From Roseburia sp. (GTDB lineage: Bacteria > Bacillota > Clostridia > Lachnospirales > Lachnospiraceae), in NCBI GenBank assembly GCA_023662875.1, contig JAMPIG010000013.1, forward strand, positions 1 to 52,561: a stretch of 52,561 bases of DNA. Reading direction: 5' to 3'. The position numbers were made by a program, and so were the translations under genes. This document shows, in pieces, positions 7,616 through 14,195 of the stretch; the stretch's first letter is position 1; each line of letters starts with the position of its first letter. Below the pieces are notes generated by a model. It was not told the origin of the DNA and searched no databases. It saw only the letters and a program-made list of their open reading frames with translations.

Positions 7616-8118
7616 GCCCAATCACCTCCCAGCTCTTTTCTTAAGATCTCCTTCGCTCTGGAGAGCCAGGTGTAAATCGTGTTTTCCTTTTTCCGAAGAA
7701 TTCCGGCAATTTCCAAGGCCGAATACCCCTCGTAGTAATACAGATAAATCACGTCGCGGTACTTTTCCGGCAGTCTCAGAACCGTCTCCAGAATTTCCCG
7801 GGAAGCCGTGCCGACGGGATTGTTTTCCGCCGAACCGCCGATCTCCCCGACCTCCTCGATCAACTCCTCCAGGGAAATCTGCTTCCTGCGGGAAAGAGTT
7901 CGAAGCCAGTCTGTACAGGCGTTGACCGTCACCCGGATAAACCATGCCTTTTCATGGGTTCCGTTTTCAAAGACCGTCTCCGAGAGCAGGTACTTCACAT
8001 AGACCTCCTGAAAAACGTCCTCCGTATCCTGCCGGTTTTTTAAATGCACAAAGCAGATCCGCCGCACCGTATCCGCGTACTCCTCCATGGCGCGGTTCAG
8101 CTCCTCCGAACTCCTCAA
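7612..8118 (-). CDS. ECF-type RNA polymerase sigma factor
   Basis: The protein has 168 residues. Region 2 includes QDTEDVFQEVYVKYL and the DNA-melting stretch around HEKAWFIRVTVNACTDWLR. Region 4 is PEKYRDVIYLYYYEGYSALE followed by IAGILRKKENTIYTWLSRAK, a standard -35-binding helix-turn-helix. It directs transcription of envelope or stress genes when released by its anti-sigma factor, whose gene overlaps its stop codon. The start is taken as TTG at 8118 because a strong GGGGAGG lies 7 bases upstream; an ATG at 8088 is possible. Likely targets include its own operon through the promoter at 8947-8977. Confidence 0.9.
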   Translation of the reverse strand: MRSSEELNRAMEEYADTVRRICFVHLKNRQDTEDVFQEVYVKYLLSETVFENGTHEKAWFIRVTVNACTDWLRTLSRRKQISLEELIEEVGEIGGSAENNPVGTASREILETVLRLPEKYRDVIYLYYYEGYSALEIAGILRKKENTIYTWLSRAKEILRKELGGDWA

Positions 8119-8223
8119 GCGTCCGCCTCCCCTCCGAAAATATAACGCTTCCCCTTCCCGGCGTTGGCCGGGGCTATGACCGTTTTCCCTGGTGATGATG
8201 ACTGAAGCTGTAGTCGCCTTCCC

Positions 8224-8892
8224 TTAACGATGATGGCCGGAGCGGTGATGACTTTCGCTGTGATGCCCCGAATAGAAGCCATGATGCGTCCCTGGCGTAT
8301 ATCCGGTGTCGCCGCAGGCGGTTCCGTTCCGATATCCGCCGGTTTCGCATACGCCGTTGTCGTCACAGCTTCCGTCCAGGTCGCAATTTCCGCCGATCTC
8401 ACGGCCTCCGCTCAAATCGCAGCTTCCGTCCAGGTCACAGGAGACTCCCTGGCAGATGCCGCCGTCTCTGCACACGCCGTTTTCATCACAGCTTCCGTCC
8501 CTGATGCAGACGCCGTTGTTGTCGCAGGCTGCGACGAAAGCAGAGTCTGCGGCGGAAACGCAGTCTGCCACAGACGCGCAATCCGCCGTCGAATTACACT
8601 CCTCAGTCTCGCAATAATCCGGGATCCGGCCCCCGGCTCCATGGGGTCTCCCGCCCCAACAGCCGCTCCTGCTTCGAAGCAGCGCGACGCCTGCATTTTC
8701 CGTATGACAGGACAGGGTAACACACGCATCGCCTGCTGTGACTTCTGTATAACGGGACTCCGTAACACAGGCTATATCCGCCGTGACCTCCGTATGATGG
8801 AACGGCCTGGCGTAAGCCACGCTCGTCACGCTCCCCGCCGCCATAACGACAAGCGCCAATGTCACAATTCCTTTTACCGGTTTTCTCTTCAT
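8224..8892 (-). CDS. Secreted Cys/His-rich protein with DxxGxC repeats
   Basis: The protein has 222 residues. Residues 1-28 are a signal peptide (basic start, hydrophobic core, AYA cleavage site). The middle contains repeated CD-x-[DN]-G-x-C units such as CDNNGVC, CDENGVC, CDLDGSC (twice) and CDDNGVC, with many extra Cys. The last 30 residues are His-rich. The spacing recalls the loosely defined DADGDGVCD-type secreted proteins of gut Clostridia, thought from sequence alone to bind metal. TAAAGGAG lies 8 bases before the ATG at 8892. It precedes the ECF sigma factor by 105 bases on the same strand and may be its main target. Function is unknown. Confidence 0.7.
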   Translation of the reverse strand: MKRKPVKGIVTLALVVMAAGSVTSVAYARPFHHTEVTADIACVTESRYTEVTAGDACVTLSCHTENAGVALLRSRSGCWGGRPHGAGGRIPDYCETEECNSTADCASVADCVSAADSAFVAACDNNGVCIRDGSCDENGVCRDGGICQGVSCDLDGSCDLSGGREIGGNCDLDGSCDDNGVCETGGYRNGTACGDTGYTPGTHHGFYSGHHSESHHRSGHHR

Positions 8893-8946
8893 GATCGCAT
8901 CTCCTTTACTGCCTTCCACGGCATTGTCTCAACTGCCCTTCAACAG

Positions 8947-8977
8947 TAATACGTTTGAGATCATGAAATCCTTTCAA
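8947..8977 (-). promoter_or_regulatory. Possible ECF-dependent promoter of the secreted protein/sigma/anti-sigma operon
   Basis: On the minus strand TTGAAAGG (8970-8977) is followed after 16 bases by CGTATTA (8947-8953). It is unlike the vegetative consensus but resembles ECF promoters, and sits about 55 bases upstream of the ATG at 8892. This is judged by eye only. The rest of 8893-9016 holds no other recognisable element. Confidence 0.35.
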
Positions 8978-9016
8978 CCTTTTCGGACTTTTTTGTTTTT
9001 CGGATTCCCCGGATTT

Positions 9017-10087
9017 TTATCCGTTCCCCGCCAGGGCGCTCAGGACTTCCCCGATATCCGCGTCGATGCAGACGGACTGCTTTTGAATTTCCCGCGGCGC
9101 TGCCGCCTCCCCATAATTGATGCAGGCGTAGACAGCCCTCGGATTTTTTGCCGTCATCCGCCAGAAGGGATACTTGATGATCGCCGGGGTATTTCCTCCG
9201 ACTCCCAGCTCCAGATAGAGGATATGCAGATTTTCGTGACGACGCACAAAATCCTCATACCGGCCTGCCGCCGTATACCAGCCCTCGTCCTGCACAAAGG
9301 AGCTGTCCGAGCGCAGATTCATCGTCATCGGCGCGCCGCACACCGGGCACTTCGGAACCAGCTCCGAGGGAACCATCATCTTCAGCGCCGCCCCTTCCGG
9401 CGCATAAAGCCGACCAGCCTCAGCCCGCGCATATCCCTGCGCCTCCATCATCCTCCGAACCGTTTCTTCGTTGTTGTAGGTTTTGGAGTGACAGGGGCGC
9501 GAGCACTGCCAAAGGCCGTAATCTCCCTGCGTGTAAAACAGCCGCTTTTTGTCGAAACCCGCCAGCTGGAACTGGTGATCCACGTTGGTCGTCAGGACAA
9601 AATAATCCTTATCCCGCACCAGCTCCAGCAAGTCCGTATAAGGTTTGCCCGCCGCCAGATCATAGCGGTTGTAATAAATATGACGGCTCCACCATGCCCA
9701 ATACTCCTCAAGCGTCTCATAGGGATAAAAGCCGCCCGAGTAGATATCGTCGATTCCGTATTTCTCATGAAAGTCGGAAAAATACCGGTAAAACCGCTCG
9801 CCGGAATAGGTCAGCCCGGCGGATGTAGAAAGCCCGGCTCCCGCTCCGATCAGAATAGCGTCCGCAGCTTCCATTTCCCGCCGAAGCCGCTCGATCTCAG
9901 CGGAAGCTCCCGTCCTGCAGGTGCCGCCTCGCAAGCCCCTCTCGCCTGCTTCCCTGAAACCATCCCGCAGCCCCCGAGCTCCCGCGTTGTCAATACCGCC
10001 CTTCGGTTTTCCCTTGCCTGCGTCATCCGATGTTCCCGTCCCCGAGGAGCCTGCGATAGATTTCATAGTCGATTTCTTTAAAAACAT
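9017..10087 (-). CDS. Class M sirtuin (SirTM), protein ADP-ribosyltransferase type
   Basis: The sirtuin fold begins near residue 62: NAD-binding GAGAGLSTSAG (81-91), TTNVDHQFQLAGFD (166-179), a zinc ribbon with Cys195, Cys199, Cys247 and Cys250, and LELGVGGNTP near the NAD pocket (292-301). The position of the catalytic His of deacetylase sirtuins is Gln187 in YTQGDYG. That change and the preceding macrodomain gene define SirTMs, which ADP-ribosylate the lipoylated carrier GcvH-L in Staphylococcus and Streptococcus. The start is uncertain: from 10087 it overlaps the macrodomain gene by 65 bases and adds about 60 Gly/Arg-rich residues absent from typical SirTMs. A later non-ATG start is possible. 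No GcvH-L or LplA2 gene is adjacent. Confidence 0.85.
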   Translation of the reverse strand: MFLKKSTMKSIAGSSGTGTSDDAGKGKPKGGIDNAGARGLRDGFREAGERGLRGGTCRTGASAEIERLRREMEAADAILIGAGAGLSTSAGLTYSGERFYRYFSDFHEKYGIDDIYSGGFYPYETLEEYWAWWSRHIYYNRYDLAAGKPYTDLLELVRDKDYFVLTTNVDHQFQLAGFDKKRLFYTQGDYGLWQCSRPCHSKTYNNEETVRRMMEAQGYARAEAGRLYAPEGAALKMMVPSELVPKCPVCGAPMTMNLRSDSSFVQDEGWYTAAGRYEDFVRRHENLHILYLELGVGGNTPAIIKYPFWRMTAKNPRAVYACINYGEAAAPREIQKQSVCIDADIGEVLSALAGNG

Positions 10088-10811
10088 TAAATATCACCTT
10101 CATCCCGCTTTTTGTCCGCCGTTTATATTCCTTTACCGTTTCCACCGCGATCTCCGCCGCCCGTTGGTTGGGGAAATGAAACTCTCCGGTGGAGATACAG
10201 CAAAAGGCGACGCTTTCCACACCGTTCTCCTCCGCCAGCTCCAGACAGGAGCGATAGCAGGAGGCGAGCAGCTCCTCCTCCCTTCTGGTAAGCCTTCCCG
10301 AAACGATCGGCCCTACCGTGTGCAGCACATACCCGCAGGGCAGATTATAGGCCAGTGTAATTTTAGCCCTTCCCGCGGGCTCCTCCCTCCCCTGCTCTCT
10401 CATCAGATCCGCACAGGCAAGACGCAGCTGCACGCCGGAAAAGGTATGGATCGCATTATCGATGCATCCGTGACAGGGACAGAAACAGCCAAGCATCCGG
10501 CTGTTCGCCGCATTGACGATAGCGCCGCATCTCAGGGTTGTAATATCGCCCTGCCAGAGATAAAGATTCTCCTGTACCGGCCTCAGATCCGCAAGATCCG
10601 TAATCCCTTTTTCCGCGATCGCCTCCCGCAGATACTCGTCCTGCATCTCCCGAAAGCTTTCGCTGACCGGCTGCGGCACCCGGACATTCAACAGGGATCG
10701 GAGCAGATACTTCTGCTCCGACACACGAACCGGAATCTCCGCATCCCGGTACTCCGGCCGCTCCCGGAGCAGCTCCCTGATTAAAAAGATCCGCCTTTCT
10801 GTCTGTGTCAT
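10023..10811 (-). CDS. Zinc-type macrodomain (Zn-Macro) ADP-ribosyl hydrolase
   Basis: The protein has 262 residues. After an N-terminal helical region of about 80 residues, the macrodomain shows LYLWQGDITTL (GDI 88-90), IVNAANS (98-104), a Cys/His cluster CFCPCHGC (109-116) and CCISTGEFHFP (204-214). The zinc-coordinating cluster in the substrate loop is the hallmark of Zn-Macros, which remove ADP-ribose from proteins and occur in SirTM operons. AGAGG lies 5 bases before the ATG. It lies 22 bases after the ywnB-like gene and runs into the SirTM gene, so writer and eraser are co-expressed. Activity as the eraser of SirTM marks is known for the family and inferred here. Confidence 0.9.
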   Translation of the reverse strand: MTQTERRIFLIRELLRERPEYRDAEIPVRVSEQKYLLRSLLNVRVPQPVSESFREMQDEYLREAIAEKGITDLADLRPVQENLYLWQGDITTLRCGAIVNAANSRMLGCFCPCHGCIDNAIHTFSGVQLRLACADLMREQGREEPAGRAKITLAYNLPCGYVLHTVGPIVSGRLTRREEELLASCYRSCLELAEENGVESVAFCCISTGEFHFPNQRAAEIAVETVKEYKRRTKSGMKVIFNVFKEIDYEIYRRLLGDGNIG

Positions 10812-10833
10812 AAAATCCTCTCTTTTCGGATCA

Positions 10834-11463
10834 CTATTTTCTCACAACGCTGATCCGCTGCTGAAAATGCTCTCCGCTCACCATCTCATCCACCATCGCA
10901 ATCGCATAATCGGCGTAGCTGATGATACTCTCCCCGCGGCTGTTCAGGGTAAGCTCCTCGCCCGCTAAAAGATATTCTCCCGTGCGCTCTCCCTCCGCCT
11001 GAAAATCGCCTGCCGGACTGATAAAGGTCCACTGCACATCCTTTCTCTCGCGCAGCTCAGCCAGCGCCTTGCCCTGGGCCTTCGCCAGCGGCAGAAACTG
11101 AGGCGGAAAGTCCGGGCCGTCTGAAACGACCGCGGTATGCTCCGGGTTGACATACAGGCTGCCCGCTCCGCCGACCACCAGCAGACGCGTCTTTTTGCCG
11201 GAAAGAAGATCGCAGAGATGCTTCAGGGATTTACTGTGATTCGAAAGCTCTTCTTCCTTCCACGCGCCGAAAGCGTCGACAACAACGTCAAATCCCTCCA
11301 GATCGGCTTCCGTCAGATCAAACAGATCCTTCTGGATCACCTTTTTCGCCGCTGTCCTGTTCTCTCCCCGAACAACGGCCGTCACCTCCAAGCCTCTTTC
11401 CATCGCTTCCTTCACCACCAGCGTACCGACTCTGCCGTTTGCACAAACTACCGCTAATTTCAT
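10834..11463 (-). CDS. YwnB-like NAD(P)-binding oxidoreductase
   Basis: The protein has 209 residues. A single Rossmann domain starts at once with VVCANGRVG (dinucleotide-binding Gly pattern), then TAVVRGENR after strand 2, VVVDAFGAW and LLVVGGAGSLYV. This is the NAD(P)H-binding SDR-like family of BLVRB/YwnB, often annotated as flavin or NADPH reductases. AAGGAGG lies 8 bases before the ATG. In Bacillus subtilis ywnB neighbours the Rrf2-type regulator gene ywnA, and here the same pair occurs with two matched operators around the promoter. It is first gene of a probable ywnB-Zn-Macro-SirTM operon. The substrate is unknown. Confidence 0.8.
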   Translation of the reverse strand: MKLAVVCANGRVGTLVVKEAMERGLEVTAVVRGENRTAAKKVIQKDLFDLTEADLEGFDVVVDAFGAWKEEELSNHSKSLKHLCDLLSGKKTRLLVVGGAGSLYVNPEHTAVVSDGPDFPPQFLPLAKAQGKALAELRERKDVQWTFISPAGDFQAEGERTGEYLLAGEELTLNSRGESIISYADYAIAMVDEMVSGEHFQQRISVVRK

Positions 11464-11489
11464 CGTAAAATCCTCCTTACAAATATTTT

Positions 11490-11512
11490 GTTGTAATATT
11501 ATTGGTTACATC
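11490..11512. promoter_or_regulatory. Rrf2-type operator, copy 1 (downstream of -10)
   Basis: GTTGTAA, a 9-base spacer and TTACATC form an inverted repeat with one mismatch. It follows the -10 box of the ywnB promoter, where a bound repressor would block initiation. It has the same arm sequence and spacing as the second copy, which begins exactly 42 bases away (about four helical turns). Confidence 0.6.
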
Positions 11513-11515
11513 AAA

Positions 11516-11544
11516 ACAATAGCATATCGCAGTTGTAATGTTAA
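11516..11544 (-). promoter_or_regulatory. Promoter of the ywnB-Zn-Macro-SirTM operon
   Basis: On the minus strand TTAACA (11539-11544), 17 bases and TATTGT (11516-11521) fit a vegetative promoter. The -35 box lies inside operator copy 2 and operator copy 1 begins right after the -10 box. Confidence 0.55.
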
Positions 11545-11554
11545 TAGTTACAAC
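11532..11554. promoter_or_regulatory. Rrf2-type operator, copy 2 (overlaps -35)
   Basis: GTTGTAA, a 9-base spacer and TTACAAC form a perfect 7-base inverted repeat. It covers the -35 box of the ywnB promoter. Being a pair with copy 1 in matching geometry, it is the best candidate binding site for the Rrf2 protein encoded next to it. Confidence 0.65.
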
Positions 11555-11640
11555 AAACTTTTTTGTTTTTTACGAAGAAATCCGTCTCGATCCGTTTTCT
11601 TTGGTCAAAACGGCGCTTTCCGAAGGCCGATGTCCGGAGT

Positions 11641-11683
11641 CAAAAGACAGCCATATCTCCGCTTTTTCCGGGGTATATGGCTG
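11641..11683 (-). terminator. Terminator after the Rrf2 regulator gene
   Basis: CAGCCATAT (11648-11656) pairs perfectly with ATATGGCTG (11675-11683), with further inner pairing, and is followed on the minus strand by TCTTTTG. It lies 18 bases after the Rrf2 stop, so the regulator is transcribed separately from its target operon. The U-tract is short. Bases 11555-11640 show nothing else. Confidence 0.55.
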
Positions 11684-11700
11684 CCTTTGCCAAAAACCTG

Positions 11701-12147
11701 CTATGACCTGGAATCCTCCCCGACATATTTCCGTGTATCCCGAAGCACGTCCGCAAGCTTAATTTTCTGCATTTCAGACTCCATTGCTTCCTGTACCCGC
11801 TGCAGTTTATCGTCGAGAATCCGATGGATGTTCCCTCCTACCGGACAATCCGGATTAGCATTCTCATGAAAGTGGAAAAGCTCGCCGTTCTCAATACACT
11901 CGACCGCATGATAGATATCCAGCAGGGTGATTTCCTCCGGCGGCCTGGCAATCGACGCTCCGCCGCTGCCTCTCTGCACCTTGACAAGCCCCGCCGCCTT
12001 CAGCTGGGATAGCAGCTTGCGAATCATCACCGGATTGACATTGACGCTTCCCGCCAAAAAATCGCTCGTGATTTTTTGCTCCTTTTCAAAGGTATCGATA
12101 CAGGAAAAAATGTGTATCGCAATGGTAAATCTGCTGGAAATCTGCAT
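11701..12147 (-). CDS. Rrf2-family transcriptional repressor (YwnA-like)
   Basis: The protein has 148 residues. It starts MQISSRFTIAIHIF and continues with the winged-helix segment TSDFLAGSVNVNPVMIRKLL, then AAGLVKVQRGSGGASIARPP, the classic Rrf2 wing. A later NPDCPVGGNIH contains the only conserved-looking Cys. Fe-S Rrf2 regulators use three Cys, so this looks like the YwnA type without a cluster, perhaps sensing by one thiol. AGGAGG lies 9 bases before the ATG at 12147; the frame extends upstream to 12267 without a site and through the tsf terminator, so the longer start is unlikely. Probable target: the operon with paired operators at 11490-11554. Confidence 0.85.
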   Translation of the reverse strand: MQISSRFTIAIHIFSCIDTFEKEQKITSDFLAGSVNVNPVMIRKLLSQLKAAGLVKVQRGSGGASIARPPEEITLLDIYHAVECIENGELFHFHENANPDCPVGGNIHRILDDKLQRVQEAMESEMQKIKLADVLRDTRKYVGEDSRS

Positions 12148-12205
12148 ACAATTCAACCTCCTGTGCCGGGTTCGGCACTGCTCCAGGCATTCGCTCACAT
12201 TCCTT

Positions 12206-12242
12206 TTCAAAAAACGCTGAAGCCATCCTGCTCCAGCGTTTT
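12206..12242 (-). terminator. Terminator of rpsB-tsf
   Basis: AAAACGCTG (12211-12219) pairs with CAGCGTTTT (12234-12242), followed on the minus strand by more T. It lies about 45 bases after the tsf stop. Confidence 0.8.
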
Positions 12243-12287
12243 CCTTTTCCATTATTACCGCAAACAAAATATGCCCTTCAGATACGC

Positions 12288-13226
12288 TTACTGTCCCATC
12301 TGCGCCGCAACCTCAGCCGCAAAGTCCTCATGCTTCTTCTCCAGACCCTCGCCCGTCTCATAACGGACAAACCTGCGGATACTGATGTTTGCCTGATTCT
12401 CCTTCGCGACCTGCGCGAGATACTGCGCGACGGTCTGCTTTCCGTCCTCCGCCTTTACATATACCTGCTCCAGCAGACATACTTCCTTCAGCTCCTTATT
12501 CAGGCGGCCCATAACGGCACCCTCGATCACCTTTTCTGGCTTTCCGGCCATCTTGGGATCCTGAGCGATCTGAGCGGAAATGATCTCCTTCTCATGCGCC
12601 TTGTATTCCTCGGACACATCGGAAGTAGCGACATACTTGGGATAAAGAGCGGCAACCTGCATAGCGAGGTTGGTCAGCGCTTCCTTCACCGCGTCGCTCA
12701 CCACATCCGTCTTCGCGTCCACGATAACGCCGATACGTCCGCCGCCGTGTACATAAGATACGACGCAGCCCTCGTTCTCCACTACCTTCTCGAATCTCCG
12801 GATACTCAGCTTCTCGCCGATCACGGCAATCTTGTCAACCAGCGCCTCCTGTACGGTCTTCGTCGTATCCTCCGCCCAGCTCTCCGCCAGGAAGGTATCC
12901 AGATCCGCCGCGTCCGAATTGACAGCCTGTCTCGCAACCGCCTCCACAAACTGCTGGAAGGTCTCGTTCTTCGCCACGAAGTCGGTCTCGGAATTTACCT
13001 CGACCACAGCCGCGGCCTGGTCGCCCAGGGAAGCGATCCGGCAGATACCCTCCGCCGCGATCCTGCTCGCCTTCTTCTCCGCCTTCGCCTGGCCGTTCTT
13101 TCTCAGATACTCTACAGCCTCGTCCATATTTCCGTTTGTCTCGTTTAACGCCTTCTTACAATCCATCATGCCTGCGCCGGTCATCTCGCGCAGCTCTTTT
13201 ACCATAGATGCAGTTACCTCTGCCAT
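12288..13226 (-). CDS. tsf: Elongation factor Ts
   Basis: The protein has 312 residues, the full length for EF-Ts. It carries the N-terminal UBA-like domain (VKELREMTGAGMMDCKKAL), the NSETDFVAKNETF core motif that contacts EF-Tu, two core subdomains and a C-terminal module (PNISIRRFVR-type sequence near the end, here ANISIRRFVRYETG). It exchanges GDP for GTP on EF-Tu in the cytoplasm. It follows rpsB by 23 bases in the standard rpsB-tsf operon and is closed by a terminator. The call is secure. Confidence 0.98.
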   Translation of the reverse strand: MAEVTASMVKELREMTGAGMMDCKKALNETNGNMDEAVEYLRKNGQAKAEKKASRIAAEGICRIASLGDQAAAVVEVNSETDFVAKNETFQQFVEAVARQAVNSDAADLDTFLAESWAEDTTKTVQEALVDKIAVIGEKLSIRRFEKVVENEGCVVSYVHGGGRIGVIVDAKTDVVSDAVKEALTNLAMQVAALYPKYVATSDVSEEYKAHEKEIISAQIAQDPKMAGKPEKVIEGAVMGRLNKELKEVCLLEQVYVKAEDGKQTVAQYLAQVAKENQANISIRRFVRYETGEGLEKKHEDFAAEVAAQMGQ

Positions 13227-13249
13227 CTCGATCTCCTCCTGTCCTGAAA

Positions 13250-14008
13250 TTACTCTGCCTCTACAACTTCTTCGATATCTTCCGCTTCCTCGGGAGCCGC
13301 AGTCTCTTCCTCGGTATAGACCGCCTCGCCCTGGTTTGCCTCGATCACAGCGTCCGCCATCTTGGATACGATCAGCTTAACCGCGCGGATCGCGTCGTCA
13401 TTTCCGGGGATAATATAATCCAGCTCCTCCGGATCACAGTTGGTATCGCCGATTCCGATCAGCGTAATGCCAAGGGAATGCGCCTCCTGAACACAGATCC
13501 TCTCCTTCTTGGGATCTACTACAAAGATAGCGTCGGGAACTCTGGTCATATTCTTGATGCCGCCCAGATTCTTCTCCAGCTTCTCCCACTCTTTTTTCAG
13601 CTTAATAACTTCCTTCTTGGGGAGCACGTCAAAGGTTCCGTCCTCAGACATTCTCTCGATCGCGCGCAGTCTCGCGATACGGGACTGGATCGTCTTGAAG
13701 TTCGTAAGCATGCCGCCCAGCCATCTCTCGTTTACATAGTACATACCGCAGCGCTCCGCCTCGGTCTTCACCGCGTCCTGCGCCTGCTTCTTCGTGCCGA
13801 CAAACAGGATGGTTCCGCCCTGCGCCGCGATCTCGGAAACCGCTCTGTAAGCCTCGTCCACCTTGCCGACGGACTTCTGCAGGTCGATGATGTGGATCCC
13901 GTTTCTCTCGGTGAAGATATAGGGAGCCATCTTCGGGTTCCATCTTCTGGTCTGATGACCAAAGTGAACACCTGCTTCAAGTAACTGTTTCATGGAAATA
14001 ACGCTCAT
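13250..14008 (-). CDS. rpsB: 30S ribosomal protein S2
   Basis: The protein has 252 residues. [20 protein letters not shown], then [12 protein letters not shown], is the S2 signature; a coiled coil and a Glu-rich acidic C-terminal tail follow. The ATG at 14008 has GGAGG 7 bases upstream; an in-frame extension to 14116 is leader sequence without a site. First gene of rpsB-tsf. Its leader (14009-14160) contains CCGCGG repeated 10 bases apart as an inverted repeat just before the ribosome binding site, which could serve in autogenous control, but I see no element I can name. The operon lies directly downstream of the fla/che terminator. Confidence 0.98.
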   Translation of the reverse strand: MSVISMKQLLEAGVHFGHQTRRWNPKMAPYIFTERNGIHIIDLQKSVGKVDEAYRAVSEIAAQGGTILFVGTKKQAQDAVKTEAERCGMYYVNERWLGGMLTNFKTIQSRIARLRAIERMSEDGTFDVLPKKEVIKLKKEWEKLEKNLGGIKNMTRVPDAIFVVDPKKERICVQEAHSLGITLIGIGDTNCDPEELDYIIPGNDDAIRAVKLIVSKMADAVIEANQGEAVYTEEETAAPEEAEDIEEVVEAE

Positions 14009-14160
14009 TTTTCTACCTCCGTTGGTTTTTCTTCCGCTCTTTCTTTTCCGCCGCGGCTGCGTTTCACCGCGGTTTTCTCTGACAGCTACCCCTGTCTGCA
14101 GAAGCACCGCTGCCAAATCGAAAGGCGTGTTTTTTCGTCACAACATAAAGAATATAACAT

Positions 14161-14190
14161 AAAGAAGCCTCTCTTGCAAGAGGCTTCTTT
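14161..14190 (-). terminator. Terminator of the fla/che operon
   Basis: A perfect 12-base stem (14161-14172 with 14179-14190) with a 6-base loop is followed on the minus strand by an A/T-rich stretch with short T runs. It starts 6 bases after the stop of the last gene of the operon. The short U-tract makes strength uncertain, and partial read-through into rpsB is possible. Confidence 0.7.
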
Positions 14191-14195
14191 GATAT

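Noticed and set aside
8157..8172. CCCGGC/GCCGGG hairpin between the secreted protein and sigma-factor genes as a terminator
   Set aside because: Short stem with no U-tract in either direction; co-transcription is more likely.
12148..12267. Longer start for the Rrf2 regulator
   Set aside because: It would run through the tsf terminator hairpin, and the standard Rrf2 N-terminus begins at 12147 with AGGAGG upstream.
14009..14116. In-frame N-terminal extension of rpsB
   Set aside because: S2 proteins start at the later Met, which has GGAGG 7 bases upstream; the extension is leader RNA.
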